In this document: in pieces, positions 52,215 to 64,000 of the stretch | Numbering within the stretch: the stretch's first letter is position 1 | Layout: the number at the start of each line of letters is the position of its first letter | Origin: Aptenodytes patagonicus | Lineage: Eukaryota > Chordata > Aves > Sphenisciformes > Spheniscidae | Length of the DNA: 64,000 nt | Assembly: GCF_965638725.1 (NCBI RefSeq) | Contig: NC_134962.1 | Span: forward strand, 131,501 to 195,500 | Direction of reading: 5' to 3' | Program-made: the position numbers and the translations under genes | Notes under the pieces: model-generated | Seen by the model: the letters and a program-made list of their open reading frames with translations, nothing else | Told to the model about the DNA's origin: nothing | Databases searched by the model: none

Positions 52215-54939
52215 AGCATACGCTCGGTGCTTTCCGTTTATGAATTAGCCTAGCTCTGTGGGCTGCGAAGGTTTCTTTGAAACACTAATTTAATTGAGCT
52301 CTCATGTGAGCAGTCTTCCTTTGTGTGACCTCACCTTGTCCAAGCTGGAGTTTTTTACCTGATGCACCTTCTCTGAAGGACAGGTTTTCCAGTTTGTTGT
52401 CAAGATGAGAGTGGTAAAATTTTTATCCAGAGCAAATCTTGGAGCGGGAGATGGCTTGGTTGTCTTCCCTCCAGGATTAGGAAGTAAAATATCAGGTGTT
52501 GTTTGTGTAACTGCTTGACTCTAACTTGCAATTTTGTATGATAGGAATCATATAAATGCTTTTCTATCATCACCCCTAAGACCTGCTCAGCCTGGTTGGT
52601 GCACTGAGTCTGTTGCTTTTCCGAGGCCCGCTCTTTCTTGATATGTTAGTCTGAGCTAATGCTGTGCTGCTTATCTGAAAGGTTGGAGATGTTATTTTAA
52701 GAAACTGGCAAAGCTGAACCTAACTTGACTGGCGCTTTTCCACATGAGATGTGTTTAGTCTTACAGTAATTTTATGGGTTTTAGAACACATAAGCCGCTC
52801 TTGGGATTGATGCTAAAAAGGAAAGAGAAGGCCAGAAGGAATACTGACTGTGAGTTGGGGTAAGCTGCGCGTTTTCAGAATATCATGAAATTCCTAATCT
52901 GGCTTGCCAGATACTTTCCAAGGGGTGGCATGGTAGCGTGGACAGTCTGACTGTCGTAGGAGTGGAGGAGGATGGTGTTCCTGTGCGCATGCAATACCAA
53001 TCTCCCTTTTGGGTTGGCTGAAGCCCCAGATAGCTTTGGAGTGCAGGCTTCCTGGATTCTGCAGGAGCTGCAAAGACCGTACGCATGCTGAGAATAGAGC
53101 AAATTGAGCAAGGCAGCTTCAGAAGAGCTTCTCATGGTAAACAATGCTTGTTTTAATAGGGGAATAGCTGATTTCTCTCCAGCAAGTGCCTTCATTGTAA
53201 AGCAAGTATCTCTGATCTGATGGAGACTTGAGGGCAAGGCTAGCTGCAGTGATAACACTGAGCATTTCTAGGAGGTGCTATGAAAGAAATGCTAAATTTG
53301 CACCCCTCATCCTCAATTCCAGCAGGCAGGAGTGATGATAACGTTGTGACTATCTCAGAAGACTGCACCAGGAGGTCATAGCGTTCTGTTTTCCTAGATG
53401 AGGAAGCTGCCTCAACTGGAGTGAGAAGATAATCACAGAGGGCTGATAAAGGGGCACCTGAGTTTTCATCTCTCTCCTTCCAGTGATACCAGTCTCTACA
53501 AGGGAAGGAAGAGGCATATGAGCTTCATTAATTGAGATCGTCAGTGGATCTCTAGGTCAACATCTTATACAGGCCAGGCATACATGTCTTTTGTGGTAGA
53601 CTCAGCTAATTTCATAGAAGTTCCCTTTTCCAGGACAGTCATGTAGACCAATTTCCTGGGCCAGGTATCTCTGCAGCTGCTTGGTCTTTGCTGATCTGTG
53701 GAAAGCTCTCTCTTCTTTACTTGCCTTGCATCAGGAAAATTCCAAAGGCTGCTGGTTTCCCTTCAAGTATTAGCCTGTCTTAGCATCTCTTTCCCAGTTC
53801 ATCAAGGAAGTTGGGAAAGTATGTTAATCATGAAACAATGTCCCTGCTCAGCACTGTCTCATCTCTATTCTGGGAAAGGGGGATTGGGTTGCCCCAATAG
53901 GAGAAACAGGAGCTTCCATAGGAGCTGGGAAATTGTTCTTCAGATGCTTACCATCTCGTTCAGGATATGCTGGAAATTGAGTCTCAGGAGGAGTCCTTAA
54001 GGACAGGACTACTTCTGTATCTGGTCAGATCTCATTTTTGGCAGCTTGAAGCCTTTGTTTCTGAGAAGTGCTGATGGGGAGTGTTGTCTCTCTCCCATGT
54101 GACTTTCTCCCTATGGCTCTGTGGGAGAGAGCAGGGCTACTCCCTCCACCCAGGAGAGGATTAAAAAGGAACTGAACAAGTACATTCCTTTACAGCCTTT
54201 TACTACCAGATGAAGCACAAACCAACATGTCTGACAACAGTCTGGGACCAAACCCTGAACACAAGCTTATGCTCTAAGGCAGATAAAGGAGTGAAAGGTA
54301 GACCTCCAGAGTAAATGCTGAGTTAACTTTTCTTCTGTGATGGATATTCATGTTTTGGATTTATGATGTTATAGGAAGGGAATGGGATAAAGCTAGCTAC
54401 TGCTACTCTGCCTAGGAGCCTGTTTGGGTATCCTGAGTGGATCAAGGTATCTGAGAAATATGAATGGGACATCAGTAAACACCAGCCCATGGGAGGGAGG
54501 CTACCTGGACAGTATGTTCCCTCTCTCACGTACAGTAGCTCAGACAGTAGCTGAGCCTAGGGAGCTATTGCTTTACTAGTCCTGTAAACTGACCTGGCAG
54601 TACGGACAGTGGGTGGCAGATGGGGCTTTGCTGATCAGAGTGACTCTCCTTGTGTAAGTACCCCAACAAGTTCTCAGAAATATTCCTTAGGTGATAAGGT
54701 TGGGCATACAATTTCACAATGTGCTGTTTTAGTATGAGGCCTTGATCTCTGGTGCACTGGATGTTTTGTCCCTAGCAGGCCCCGCAAACCATAAGGCTGG
54801 TCTTATGTAGTGTTTTGAAGCTTGGTGTTAGATGCAATGTAACAGTTGAAATAGTTTTCAGAGAGCTGCTCACTATCCTTTCTCTTAACAGGTGTGGGGG
54901 TGTATGCTGTTGTAAAGGCACCTGGAGGAGTCTGGAGCA

Positions 54940-57900
54940 ATGCCACCACCTTCGGACATTGTGAAAGTAGCTGTTGAGTGGCCAGGTGCCAATGCCCAAC
55001 TGCTGGAAATAGATCAGGTGAGACCTGGTAACCAGGTGGGGGAGGAAATGCACCACAACCTTGACACTGGAATGTGGGAAGCACAGAAATGGGCAGTATT
55101 CCTTTCTGGTTGAGAGGAACATAGCTACTGAGGACTCTCTCTTTCTGTTCTAGAAAAGGCCTCTTGCATCCATCATCAAGGAGGTCTGTGATGGGTGAGT
55201 AGTTCTCTGGGAACCCTGTGGAGAAAGTCTGTCCCCCTGACAACTCTTGCTGGGGTACTGTGGAAAGCCTCTGTTGCTTGTCAGTGTGCTGCTAGCATGA
55301 TCCATGCTGCCTGCTGCCAGTTTTGGCCGTGGAATGGGCCAGGGTTTAAATTGGGAAGAAAAGGATCTCCTGGAAAACAGGAGCTTTGCATCTTTATTCC
55401 AATTCTGAGTGTGTGCATATGTATGCCTCTAGGGGCAGTGTCTCTGAGGATTGGCCAATCTTGCTGTTCCTGAAGTGCAGGCCGCTTCAGACATTCCACA
55501 GTGCTTGACTTAGAGTAGGCTGAAGTCCCGTCCCCCCGTCAAGAGGAAGGTGTTTCCTCTCCTCTTTGGGAGACCTAATTTCCCACGCTAAAGGTTTGCT
55601 TGAAAGTTCTTTTCCACCCTCCTGGGATCAAGCTGCTATTCCTAATTGAGAGCCAGAAGAAAGAGGAGGAAGAAGCTTATGTATCCTTCTTCTTCCTCTG
55701 CCAGGTGGTCGTTGCCAAACCCTGAATACTACACCTTGCGGTATGCCGATGGTCCTCAGCTGTACATCACAGAGCAGGTCAGTGTGAGAGGTAGCAATTT
55801 GCTGGTGTCCTGAGAAAGAGTGCAGAATGCCTTGGACTAGTGTCATAGAACAATACTGTCGCTAATCCTTGAGGGGCAGCGTCTCTGCTATCAAAAATAC
55901 TCAGACTTGAATGGTGTCATTCAACTGAGGAGCCTTGCACTTCTCCATTTGCATGCCCATAGGTGCGAGGACCCACTGACTCAATTCAATACCCTCAGTA
56001 GGGTTGTGTGGTATAGGAACCCCTTTACTTGGGCATACAAATGTGCACTGTAGATCCAGTCGCATTCTTTTCCCCCCACTTTTCTGCAGTTTAAAGTTCA
56101 TGTTTTCTTTCAGACTCGTTGTGACATCAAGAACGGAACTATCCTACAGCTGGCAGTCTCCCCGGTAAATGCTTCCTCACATCCCTTTTTCTCAGTAGCT
56201 ATCCTTGGATGACAGGCTGTTTCTTTCCTCTCAGCTTTTCTTTCTCCTCCCTAAATTGTAGGGCCCTCACCTTTGTTGTGGGCCATTCTGCACAATGAGG
56301 CGCATACTCTTGTTTTCCTTCCTGGTTGGGTGTGTATCTTTCCTTTGGATGCTCTGCCCTTTTATAGGACTTTCTGTAAATAAATCCAGTCTACGTTTTT
56401 ATTGCATCTCCTAGATTAGCATGTTGTAAAGCACCTGACAGACACCTTCTCAATATGAGTGCTGTTAGTATTCTCAGTTAGAAAGCAACAGTACTGGTGA
56501 CAATGCAGAAGTTAAAATAAGAGACAAATTTGATGCAGAGGGGATTGTTCCTAGTGAATTCTTGCTATTGTGACCTCAACAGTTGTCTTTTGCAGACTTG
56601 CTGCAGCTTCCTTTTTATTGAAATTCTTAAACCTTTTTTGTGCAAGTGTCATGGCATATAGCTGAGAATGAGTAGAACAGGAAGAAGTTATTTAGGCAAG
56701 AGGTGATTGAGAGGATATCATTGATCTATGTCTGAGAAGTCTTACAGAATGTTGTGTGGGTACACAAAATGAGCTTGTGCTTCTCTTTGAATCTAAGAGA
56801 GGTTTTTTTTTAACATTGTATTTCTATAATGGTCTCACTCCATATTTCTATATCTACCTCAACTCACCTCACCAAGAAGAAAAACAAGCATTTACTCTAA
56901 CATGTAAAATACCATTTTACTTGCCTCCTGCTTGGCTGTAGCTGTTGCTGAGTGCAGCCTTTTTTTAGTCAATCTTAGACTTGCTGACTGCTGCTACTTA
57001 TCCTGTCATTGCTGGTATCTCTCTACCCTTGCTGTGCTCTCTCTGCCCATCCATGGACTTCTGGCAGAATGCTGATGCCAGCAGAACTCAGTCTGCAGGT
57101 GACTAGTCTGTAACTGGCATCATCCTTCTTTCCTCCCAGTCTAGGGCAGCTCGCCAGCTGATGGAGAGGATCCAGTCGCACAGTATGGAAGCCCGACTGG
57201 ATGCCATGAAGGAACTGGCTAAACTTTCAGCAGATGTGACCTTTGCCACAGAGTTCATCAACATGGAAGGGATTACAGTGCTGACACGGCTTGTGGAGAG
57301 CGGGACCAAGCTTCTGTCCCAGTAAGTGTCGTGGTTTAATCTCAGTCGGCAACTAAGCACCACGCAGCCGCTCGCTCACTCCCCCCCACCCGGTGGGATG
57401 GGGGAGAGAATTGGAAGAGCACAAGTGAGAAAAAACTCGTGGGTTAAGATAAAAAACAGTTTAATAATTGAAATAAAATGATAATAATAATAATAATATG
57501 ATAATAATAATATGATAATAATAATAATAACACACAAAGCAAGTGATGCACAGTACAATTGCTCACCACCCGCCGACCGATGCCCAGCCAGTCCCCGAGC
57601 AGCGGCCCCCCCCTGGCCAGCTTTCCCCAGTTTATGTACTGAGCATGACGTCACATGGTATGGAATGTCCCTTTGGCCAGTTTGGCTGTGCCCTCTCCCA
57701 GCTTCTTGTGCACCTCCAGCCTTCTCAGTCGGTAGAGCACGGAAAACTAAAAAGTCCTTGGCTAGTGTAAGCATTACCTAGCAACAACTAAAACATCGGT
57801 GCGTTATCAACTTTGTTCTCATCCTAAATCCAAAACACTGTACCGGCTACTAGAAAGGAAGTTAACTCTATCCCTGCCGAAACCAGGACATTTCCTGTAT

Positions 57901-60900
57901 TCCAGGACTCTGGAACAGGGCCTCAAATAAGGAGCTAATTTTGCTTGCTGAAGTGGCATTAAGCAACTAACCTCATAGCAAATGCTGATCTATTAATTGA
58001 GACAAAGTCTTTCTAGTTGTTTGCTAAACCTCACGAGGCAAAAGAGGAGATGTTTATGATGTGTGAAACTTGCATTGAAAAGTCACTTTGATAATTTAAA
58101 CGACTTTTATTACCTTTCTTGCGGTCATAATCTCCTCGAGCAGTTATTCATCTGTGGTCTAAGGGAGAAGGTATCCTATGAAAAACCCACATGCAGTTGC
58201 ACACAAGAACATTCATGTAGAACTGGTGGCACGTATGTGCTAGTCAGCGGCAAGCGTGTTGCTGGCTCTTGTATACATGATCAGTACTTTTTGACCTGTA
58301 TCATAAGAAGAGTTGCTATGAAGGCCAAAGGTCTGTTTATCTTAGGGAATGGAAAGGGCTAAAGAATGTATAGCAGAGCAAGTATCAGTTTTCAGTCTCC
58401 AACAGTTTTCAACTTTTGGGTTTCCCGAGTAGAAATTGTATCTCTTTGTTTTAAGAACCTTTGGGTGTTTCTTCCATAGATTTTTCTTCTTCATTTTTTA
58501 ATCAATTTATCCTTTTGACATCTACAGCACTGTGTGGAAATTAAGTTCCACAGTTACTTGTCCTATAAGAAAAAAAATACTTCCTTTATTTTAAACGTCA
58601 CCTAATATTAATTTGGTTCCCTCTACATATTTTGTTATAAGAAATTGTAAATTATTCTGTCTTCTCCATACCATTCATAACCATATAGACCTCTCTCTCA
58701 TATCAACCTTTAGTCATGCCCTTTCTAAGCTGCAGTCTTAGTCCATTAACACTGTAACTATGGCAGCCATTCCAGAGTGCTAATCATTCTTTCCATGCTT
58801 CCCCTAGCTCTTAGCTCTTTCCAGTACTACTGTGCTGTTGTGGGGAAATTTGTTTGTAACTTTTCATCAGTTTGAAACCTGACCATTTCATTTCTACCCT
58901 TTTGTTTCTTGTCTTTCAGTTAGTTATTAATGCAAGAAGGGGCTTTTGTTTTTACCCTTTAGCAGCTGAGCGTTTTGGTTTTTTTAAGATGCTTTGGTGA
59001 AGCACCTCATAAAAATCTTCTTCAAAGTCCTGGAGTTGTACTTAACTGTTCTCATTCTGACTTACTGATTTGTTCAGAGACCTTCAGTATTGTGGTGGGT
59101 TAACCTCAGCTGGCTGCCAGCTGCCCACCAAACCACTCTCTCACTCCCCCTCCTCAAGAGGACAGGGAAAGAAAACAAGTTGAAAAAGCTCATGGGTTGG
59201 GCAAAACAGACTTGACTTGGGGAAAATTAATTTTTTTTTTTGCCAATTAAAAATAGAGTAGGATGGTGAAGAACAAAGACAAAAGTAAAACCAACCTCCC
59301 TCCACCCCCTTCTTTCCGGTCTCAACTCTACTCCTTCACTCCCTGCTCCTCACTTCACTTCTGCCTCCTCCCCGCATCGAGCTGCGCAGGGATATGGGGA
59401 ATGGGGGTTGCGATCAGTCCATAACACTTTGTCTCTGCTGCTCCTTCCTCATCACACTTTTCCAGTGCTCCAGTGTGGGATACAGTCCTTCACAAACTGC
59501 TTCAGTGTGGGTCCCCCAGAAGATGCAGTCCATCAGGAACAGACTGCTCCAGCATGGGTCCCCTGTGGGCCACTGTTCCTGTCAAAAAACCTGCTCCTGC
59601 ATGAACTCCTCTTGATGGGCTGCAGCTCCTGCCAGGAGCCTGCTCCAGCATGGGCCCCCTGCGAGCTGCAGCTTCCTTCAGGGCATCTCCACCTGCTGCG
59701 GCATGGGGTCCTCCATGGGCTGCAGTGTGAATATCTGCTCCACCATGGTGGTCCACGGGCAGCAGGGGTCTGCTTCACTATGGTCTCTCCACAAGCTGCA
59801 GGGGAATCTCTGCTCCAGCACCTGGAGCACCTCCTCCCCCTCCTCCTTCACTGACCTCGATGTCTGCAGGGTTGTTTCTCTCACATGTTTTTTCACTCCT
59901 CTCTCATAGCTGCTGTGCAGTGTTTTTTACCCTTTCTTAAACATGCTCACACAGAAGTGCCACCAGCTGGGCTGACGGGCTCAGCTTTGGCCAGCGGTGG
60001 GTTCATCATAGAGCCATCTGGTACCGGCTGTGTCTGGCACGGGGCAGCCCCAGCCTCTCCTCACAGAGGCGGCCCTGCAGCCACCTGCTACCAAAACGTT
60101 GCCACATAAACCCAATACACATACAGATGTGAAACATAACTTCCCTCTACAAAAGCCATAGCAATTCTTCCCTGTTAAATATTTCTTTTTCTTCTAGTGG
60201 TATTGTTCTTTTATTATCGATTCCGCCTATCTTTCTGGTCACAAATACCTAAATGCCTGAGATGTCCTTCAGATTCCTGCCTGAGTCCTCTCTAAAAATT
60301 GGCATTATATTTGCCACTTTCTGCAGAGCACAATAAGTAGTTTGGCAATGTTTCATTTTACCATGGTTCCTTTGGAATTCTTCAGTGAATATCATCTGGT
60401 CCTGGAGATCTGTTTTTCATATTAATGGTGTGTTCCAGAATGTCTTCTAGTGATGTTCAAATGACAGATTTGAAGACTTTTCTTCTCTCTTAAAAACAAA
60501 CAAAAAACCAGAAAAAAACCAAACTGTAATCTGGAAGTTTCCCCAAGCACATTCACTGTGAACTCTGATGCAAATAATTCACTTGGCTTTTCCACTGTAG
60601 TTGTTCTGTTTCACTGAAAGCACTTTTAAAGTCTTGATAACTTATTGTCGTGACATTTATAGGTCTTCTATTTTCTTATATATTAGCAACTAATATGTTT
60701 TCAGCATGTTCTGCAGTCTTTCCCTCAGTCTTTTTTACCTTTCCGTCTTGTGGTTATGTATTAAATTTTCCACAATTCATGTGATGCTTTAGTTTTGTTT
60801 CAAGCCAGGTCCCAATATTTACAGAATGACAATTAATTTTTCTTTGTTTTTGTCTGATGTTAAAACATGTTTGTTCGGTTTTTGTGTGCGTGTGGAGGGG

Positions 60901-61960
60901 TTATAATTTCCAAAGATTTTTGCATGTTTTGTGATAAAAATTTACTCCGGAGCTCAAAGCTGACAACAGTTGAAAAACATAGCGTTTGCAGATGGTTTAA
61001 ATTTTCAGTCGATCAGCTTAAAAAGCTTTCCCCTTTTCAAGTTGGTCTTTTTTTAACTGATGGTCATTGTACTGAATATTCTGGGGTTTGCTGGTTTTTG
61101 GTTGGGTTTAGTTTTTTTTCCTCACGTGAAAGTGTTGAATTTAAGTACTGATACTTTGCACTGCTCAGGAATAAATACCGTATTGCTGCTTCTCCTGTTA
61201 TTCCTTTGACTAGCCAGGTACTGATCCAGGTGGTTGTGAGTCTCTGGTGGCAGGACTAGGGACTTATTGTTGCTAGTTTTAATTTGTGCTTGTAATCAGG
61301 AAAAATAAAATATGATTCCACAAAACAATAAAATTGTCTTCATAAATAGAAATACTTTATTGCTCCCCCAGCTGCCAAACTGCAGCCTGTTTTATTAGGA
61401 GAAGGTGGTGACGTTTTTCTCTTAGCCAGCTTATTCAGCTTGGACAGGCTTTTTCCTTGCTACCAGATCTCTTCTAACTGCATTCTTCGTTTTCTCAGTT
61501 ACAGTGAGATGTTGGCTTTCACCCTGACTGCCTTCTTGGAGCTCATGGACCATGGTATTGTCTCTTGGGACATGGTCTCAATAACCTTCATCAAACAGGT
61601 GAGTTTGGGTAAAGGGGGTAAGTGGATGCTATTTCTTTTTCTGCTTTAATGCAGCTTCCAGGAAAAGCAAGATGACTCTGAGAAGCTGAGTACTCATTGA
61701 GAGCACAGCGCACCCAGCTTTCTGAGCCCTGTCTCCCTTAGCTTGTCTCACTCACCACAAGGTTTCCTGGATGGGCGTCTGTTGACCTCCTGGTTCATCT
61801 GTTTTTAGATTGCAGGGTATGTGAGTCAGCCTATGGTAGATGTCTCTATCCTCCAACGATCCCTAGCCATTCTAGAAAGCATGGTGCTAAACAGTCAGAC
61901 TCTGTATCAGAAGATAGCAGAAGAGATCACCGTGGGGCAGCTCATTTCTCATCTGCAAGT
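54940..61960 (+). CDS. ELMO2: Engulfment and cell motility protein 2, 5' part
   Basis: ELMO2 pairs with DOCK-family exchange factors to activate Rac in engulfment and migration. CDS exons in the window: 54940-55017, 55154-55194, 55705-55777, 56114-56164, 57140-57321, 61499-61598, 61809-61960. They give the first 225 residues plus two bases; the human protein has 720. The exon at about 54892 also carries a short 5' UTR. Start [20 protein letters not shown] is almost the human sequence, followed by the Ras-binding ubiquitin-like fold (to about residue 80) and the start of the ELMO inhibitory/armadillo region ([50 protein letters not shown]). IQSHSMEAR replaces human TQSSNMETR. The next exon (SNQEIQTYAI in human) was not found before the window ends, so the gene runs out to the right. 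Confidence 0.95.
57327..57890 (-). mobile_element. Solo LTR of an avian endogenous retrovirus (about 564 bp)
   Basis: A whole-looking solo LTR fossil of a very common avian ERV family. It starts TGTCGTGGTTTAA and ends CCAGGACA on the plus strand and is antisense to ELMO2. Landmarks are the 'accacgcagccgctcgctca' end and a TAA-rich microsatellite. No internal viral sequence flanks it, and I see no clear target duplication. It begins at base +6 of the ELMO2 intron. Confidence 0.85.
58500..59090. mobile_element. Ancient LINE fragment, left part
   Basis: Diverged sequence ('ttaagttccacagttacttg', 'gcatgccc', 'catgcttcccctagctc', 'tgaagcacctcataaaa') resembles an old CR1-type LINE common in birds and turtles. 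It seems to continue at 60120 beyond the inserted LTR. Confidence 0.45.
59091..60119 (-). mobile_element. Solo LTR of a second avian ERV family (about 1.03 kb)
   Basis: Starts TGTGGTGGGTTAACC and ends ATAAACCCAATACA on the plus strand. The middle is made of degenerate repeats of about 45 bp ('ctgctccagcatgggtcccc' type). It is antisense to ELMO2, looks like a solo LTR with no internal part, and sits inside an older LINE fragment. The 148-codon frame across it is a product of the repeats. Confidence 0.85.
60120..60480. mobile_element. Ancient LINE fragment, right part
   Basis: 'cttccctctacaaaagccat', 'attggcattatatttgccac' and 'atcatctggtcctgg' follow in the order I recall from old CR1-type LINEs of sauropsids, continuing the piece left of the LTR. 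Confidence 0.5.
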
Positions 61961-64000
61961 GTGAGTGTCCACCCAACAGTGTTGTGATTTAAATCAATTT
62001 TATGAATATCTGTTAATTTGAAAATACAGCCTTTTATGTTTAAAACACTTAAATACGCTATTTTTAAAGTATTACTGGTATGACATCTTACTTGAACTTT
62101 AGGATTTCTAACAGATTTTTAAAAAAGTAAGATCCTGGAAAAATATGTTCTGTGTTCTGGAAGCACTTAAGCAGATGAATATATGTCTTGAACAAAGGTA
62201 GTTTGCTTTAACAACTGCACAAGTGTGTTCAGTATTAGGACCAAACCTGTGTTTTACTAAAACAACTTCCCAAAGCTTCTGCATCCAGTCATCTGTCACC
62301 TTCACCCCTCTTTAAATTGTCTCCACTAGAATCTAAGAGCTCATCATCTTCTGGTTTTTGTCCTGCATATTAAGGAAGAAAACAATGGCTTTTCTTGCTT
62401 TTTCCCCCACCTCCCCTTTCTGTCTTTCCAAACGAACTGACAAATTAATATCTGGCTTTTAAGGCTGTTTGTCTAGGTCAGTTCTACTCTTCCATAAAAA
62501 AAGAAGCATGCATTTGTTAGAGCTTTAAGTAGGTTGGTTTTTTTCTTCTCAAGCCTTTTAATTCTGAAAATGTGGAAAAGCACCATTTGTGAATATGATT
62601 AATATTCCTTAATCAATGAACAGTAGTTTAACAAAATTATAGTGCAAACAATGTATTGCATCAATGTCACTGTGTGCTTAGAGTGTTTATACATTTGAAC
62701 TTGGTTTTACAGAAAAGCTAAACAAGTTCTCATGAATGCTGCAGCAACTTTGTTCTGCAAGGAGTATATGTTCTTTCAGCTTTATAATCTCTATTTTAGT
62801 AAAACACAGGTTTGGTCCTAACACTGAACACACTTGTGCAGTTGTTTAAGCAAAATATCTTTGTTCAAGACATATACTTATATGCTTAAGTGCTTCCAGA
62901 GCACAGAAGGTTCCTGAGGAAAGTAGCAGGGAATATTGTAGAAAGGGAGGCTGGAGAATGAGTCAGAATTTGCTGGTGTTTGTTTGGCAAGACTATCAGG
63001 AGGGAACAATCTTTAACAGAGGATAGGTTCTGGAAGAATGGGTCCATGGAAACAAGTCTGAAAGAGACGAGTCAGAAGAGGAGAAATTAATTTAAAAATT
63101 GTTTTGCTGTGTCAAAAAGCAAGCAGTCTAGTGAAAAGAGCAGCAAACCCCGAAAAGAAGGGTAGAAGAGGTGAAGTGACAGACTTCAGAGACCTGTGAA
63201 GCTTAGAGGCCCAAGGAAAACCTAGGATGATGCATGAACATTTGCATGCTTGAATTATGGCAGATTCACCAAAATGAAGAAGATTTGGAAGGGAGTCATA
63301 GAAGAGAGAATATGGTTGTTATCCACAGATATGGCAGGGATAAATGCCAAAGTGGGGGAAATAGCTATTTAAGCTAAAAGATGTTTTAGCCTTAGATGTT
63401 TCATAAAAGTTTAATTTTTTATATATAATATATATATAAATACTTTTTTAAAAAGTATACACAAACACACAAATTCATATAGGTGATGCACTGGACTTCT
63501 GTTAATCAGAAGAGCTTGAGGTTCTGCAGAAGTCTCCCAAGAGTAATAGTATAGCAAGAAACAAAACTGGATTTGATAGAGCATCAAGGTGGGGGTGGAA
63601 AAGAGTGTGATTGGCATTTGGAAGCTTATTCAAAACATCACAAGTGAAACCACATGCTTTGTGTGATCTAGGAAGGGACTAAGCACCCTTTACCTGAAGA
63701 AGCTCTTCAGTGAAAATAAGAAAAAGATGTGTGGGTTGGGCCAAACTACTGAGATTGGAGGGCAATGCCATAGAGAGGCATGCTTCCCCCTTAGTTCCAT
63801 TTGCATTTGGTGGCTTCCATTGACATAGGGAAGAAAAATTACTTGCTTCATATAAGTTTCTAGCTGTATCCATATAGCAGACTGAAGTATAACTAGGCTT
63901 TACAGCATTGGAAACAAACTGTGGTGATGCTGAACTCTGAGCTCTGCTGGGATGCAATCTGCACTATCTTCTGCATAATGGAGCTATCGGTCAGCAATTT
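61961..64000 (+). other. ELMO2 intron running off the window
   Basis: No further ELMO2 exon recognised. Contains the inverted repeat at 62146-62912 and an AT-rich simple repeat near 63415-63470. Confidence 0.6.
62146..62912. repeat. Long inverted repeat (arms about 110 bp, loop about 535 bp)
   Basis: The left arm (about 62146-62262) and right arm (about 62798-62912) are reverse complements at roughly 85-90% by eye. Shared words are 'ctggaagcacttaagca', 'atatgtcttgaacaaag' and 'aacaactgcacaagtgtgtt' in one orientation. The loop has no open frame. It may be a non-autonomous DNA transposon with long terminal inverted repeats, or a local inverted duplication; I see no flanking target duplication. 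Confidence 0.8.

Larger units (their letters stand above)
48568..54891 (+). other. ELMO2 5' UTR intron
   Basis: About 6.3 kb with no coding exon recognised. It holds a short CR1 end, a (TG)9 run at 51392-51410 and a double palindrome at 52183-52214. Confidence 0.55.

Noticed and set aside
59408-59909. Open frames of 68-148 codons
   Set aside because: They fall inside the internal repeats of a solo LTR.

Overview
The window looks like a gene-dense piece of a bird genome, probably from a microchromosome. It has spliced vertebrate genes with short introns, CpG-rich promoters, chicken-repeat-1 (CR1) LINE ends and two LTRs of widespread avian types. I reconstructed six protein-coding genes by joining exons at GT/AG sites. 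In the five complete genes the reading phase closes exactly. Protein comparisons are from memory, not from a database search.

Layout. 1-5.6 kb: intergenic, with a CR1 copy. 5.6-16.0 kb (+): EPB42 (erythrocyte protein band 4.2, a transglutaminase relative), with an erythroid-looking promoter. 16.5-23.4 kb (-): CCNDBP1, tail-to-tail with EPB42. 23.6-36.9 kb (-): ZNFX1, an interferon-linked RNA helicase with NFX1 and RZ zinc fingers. 37.4-44.0 kb (+): DDX27, a nucleolar DEAD-box helicase, head-to-head with ZNFX1. 45.0-47.5 kb (-): SNRPB (Sm B/B'), carrying a probable SNORD119 snoRNA in intron 5 and a probable poison exon in intron 2. About 48.2 kb to beyond the right edge (+): the 5' part of ELMO2, head-to-head with SNRPB, with introns that hold two solo LTRs, old LINE pieces and a long inverted repeat.

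Main points of interest. (1) EPB42 keeps the full transglutaminase Cys-His-Asp triad, which human band 4.2 has lost. (2) The ZNFX1/DDX27 divergent promoter carries a 47-bp tandem duplication, each copy with the same ISRE-like element. (3) ZNFX1 has five in-frame copies of a 75-bp coding repeat. (4) Neighbours that lie on human 15q15, 20q13 and 20p13 are side by side here, and ZNFX1/DDX27 are divergent rather than convergent as in human. (5) Two CR1 copies about 35 kb apart, in opposite orientation, are almost identical. (6) A solo LTR starts at intron base +6 of an ELMO2 splice donor.

The genes do not form one pathway. ZNFX1 is immune RNA sensing, DDX27 and SNORD119 act on rRNA, SNRPB is spliceosomal, EPB42 belongs to the red-cell membrane skeleton, CCNDBP1 binds cyclin D1, and ELMO2 works with DOCK proteins on Rac. 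Shared regulation is likely only at the two divergent promoters.
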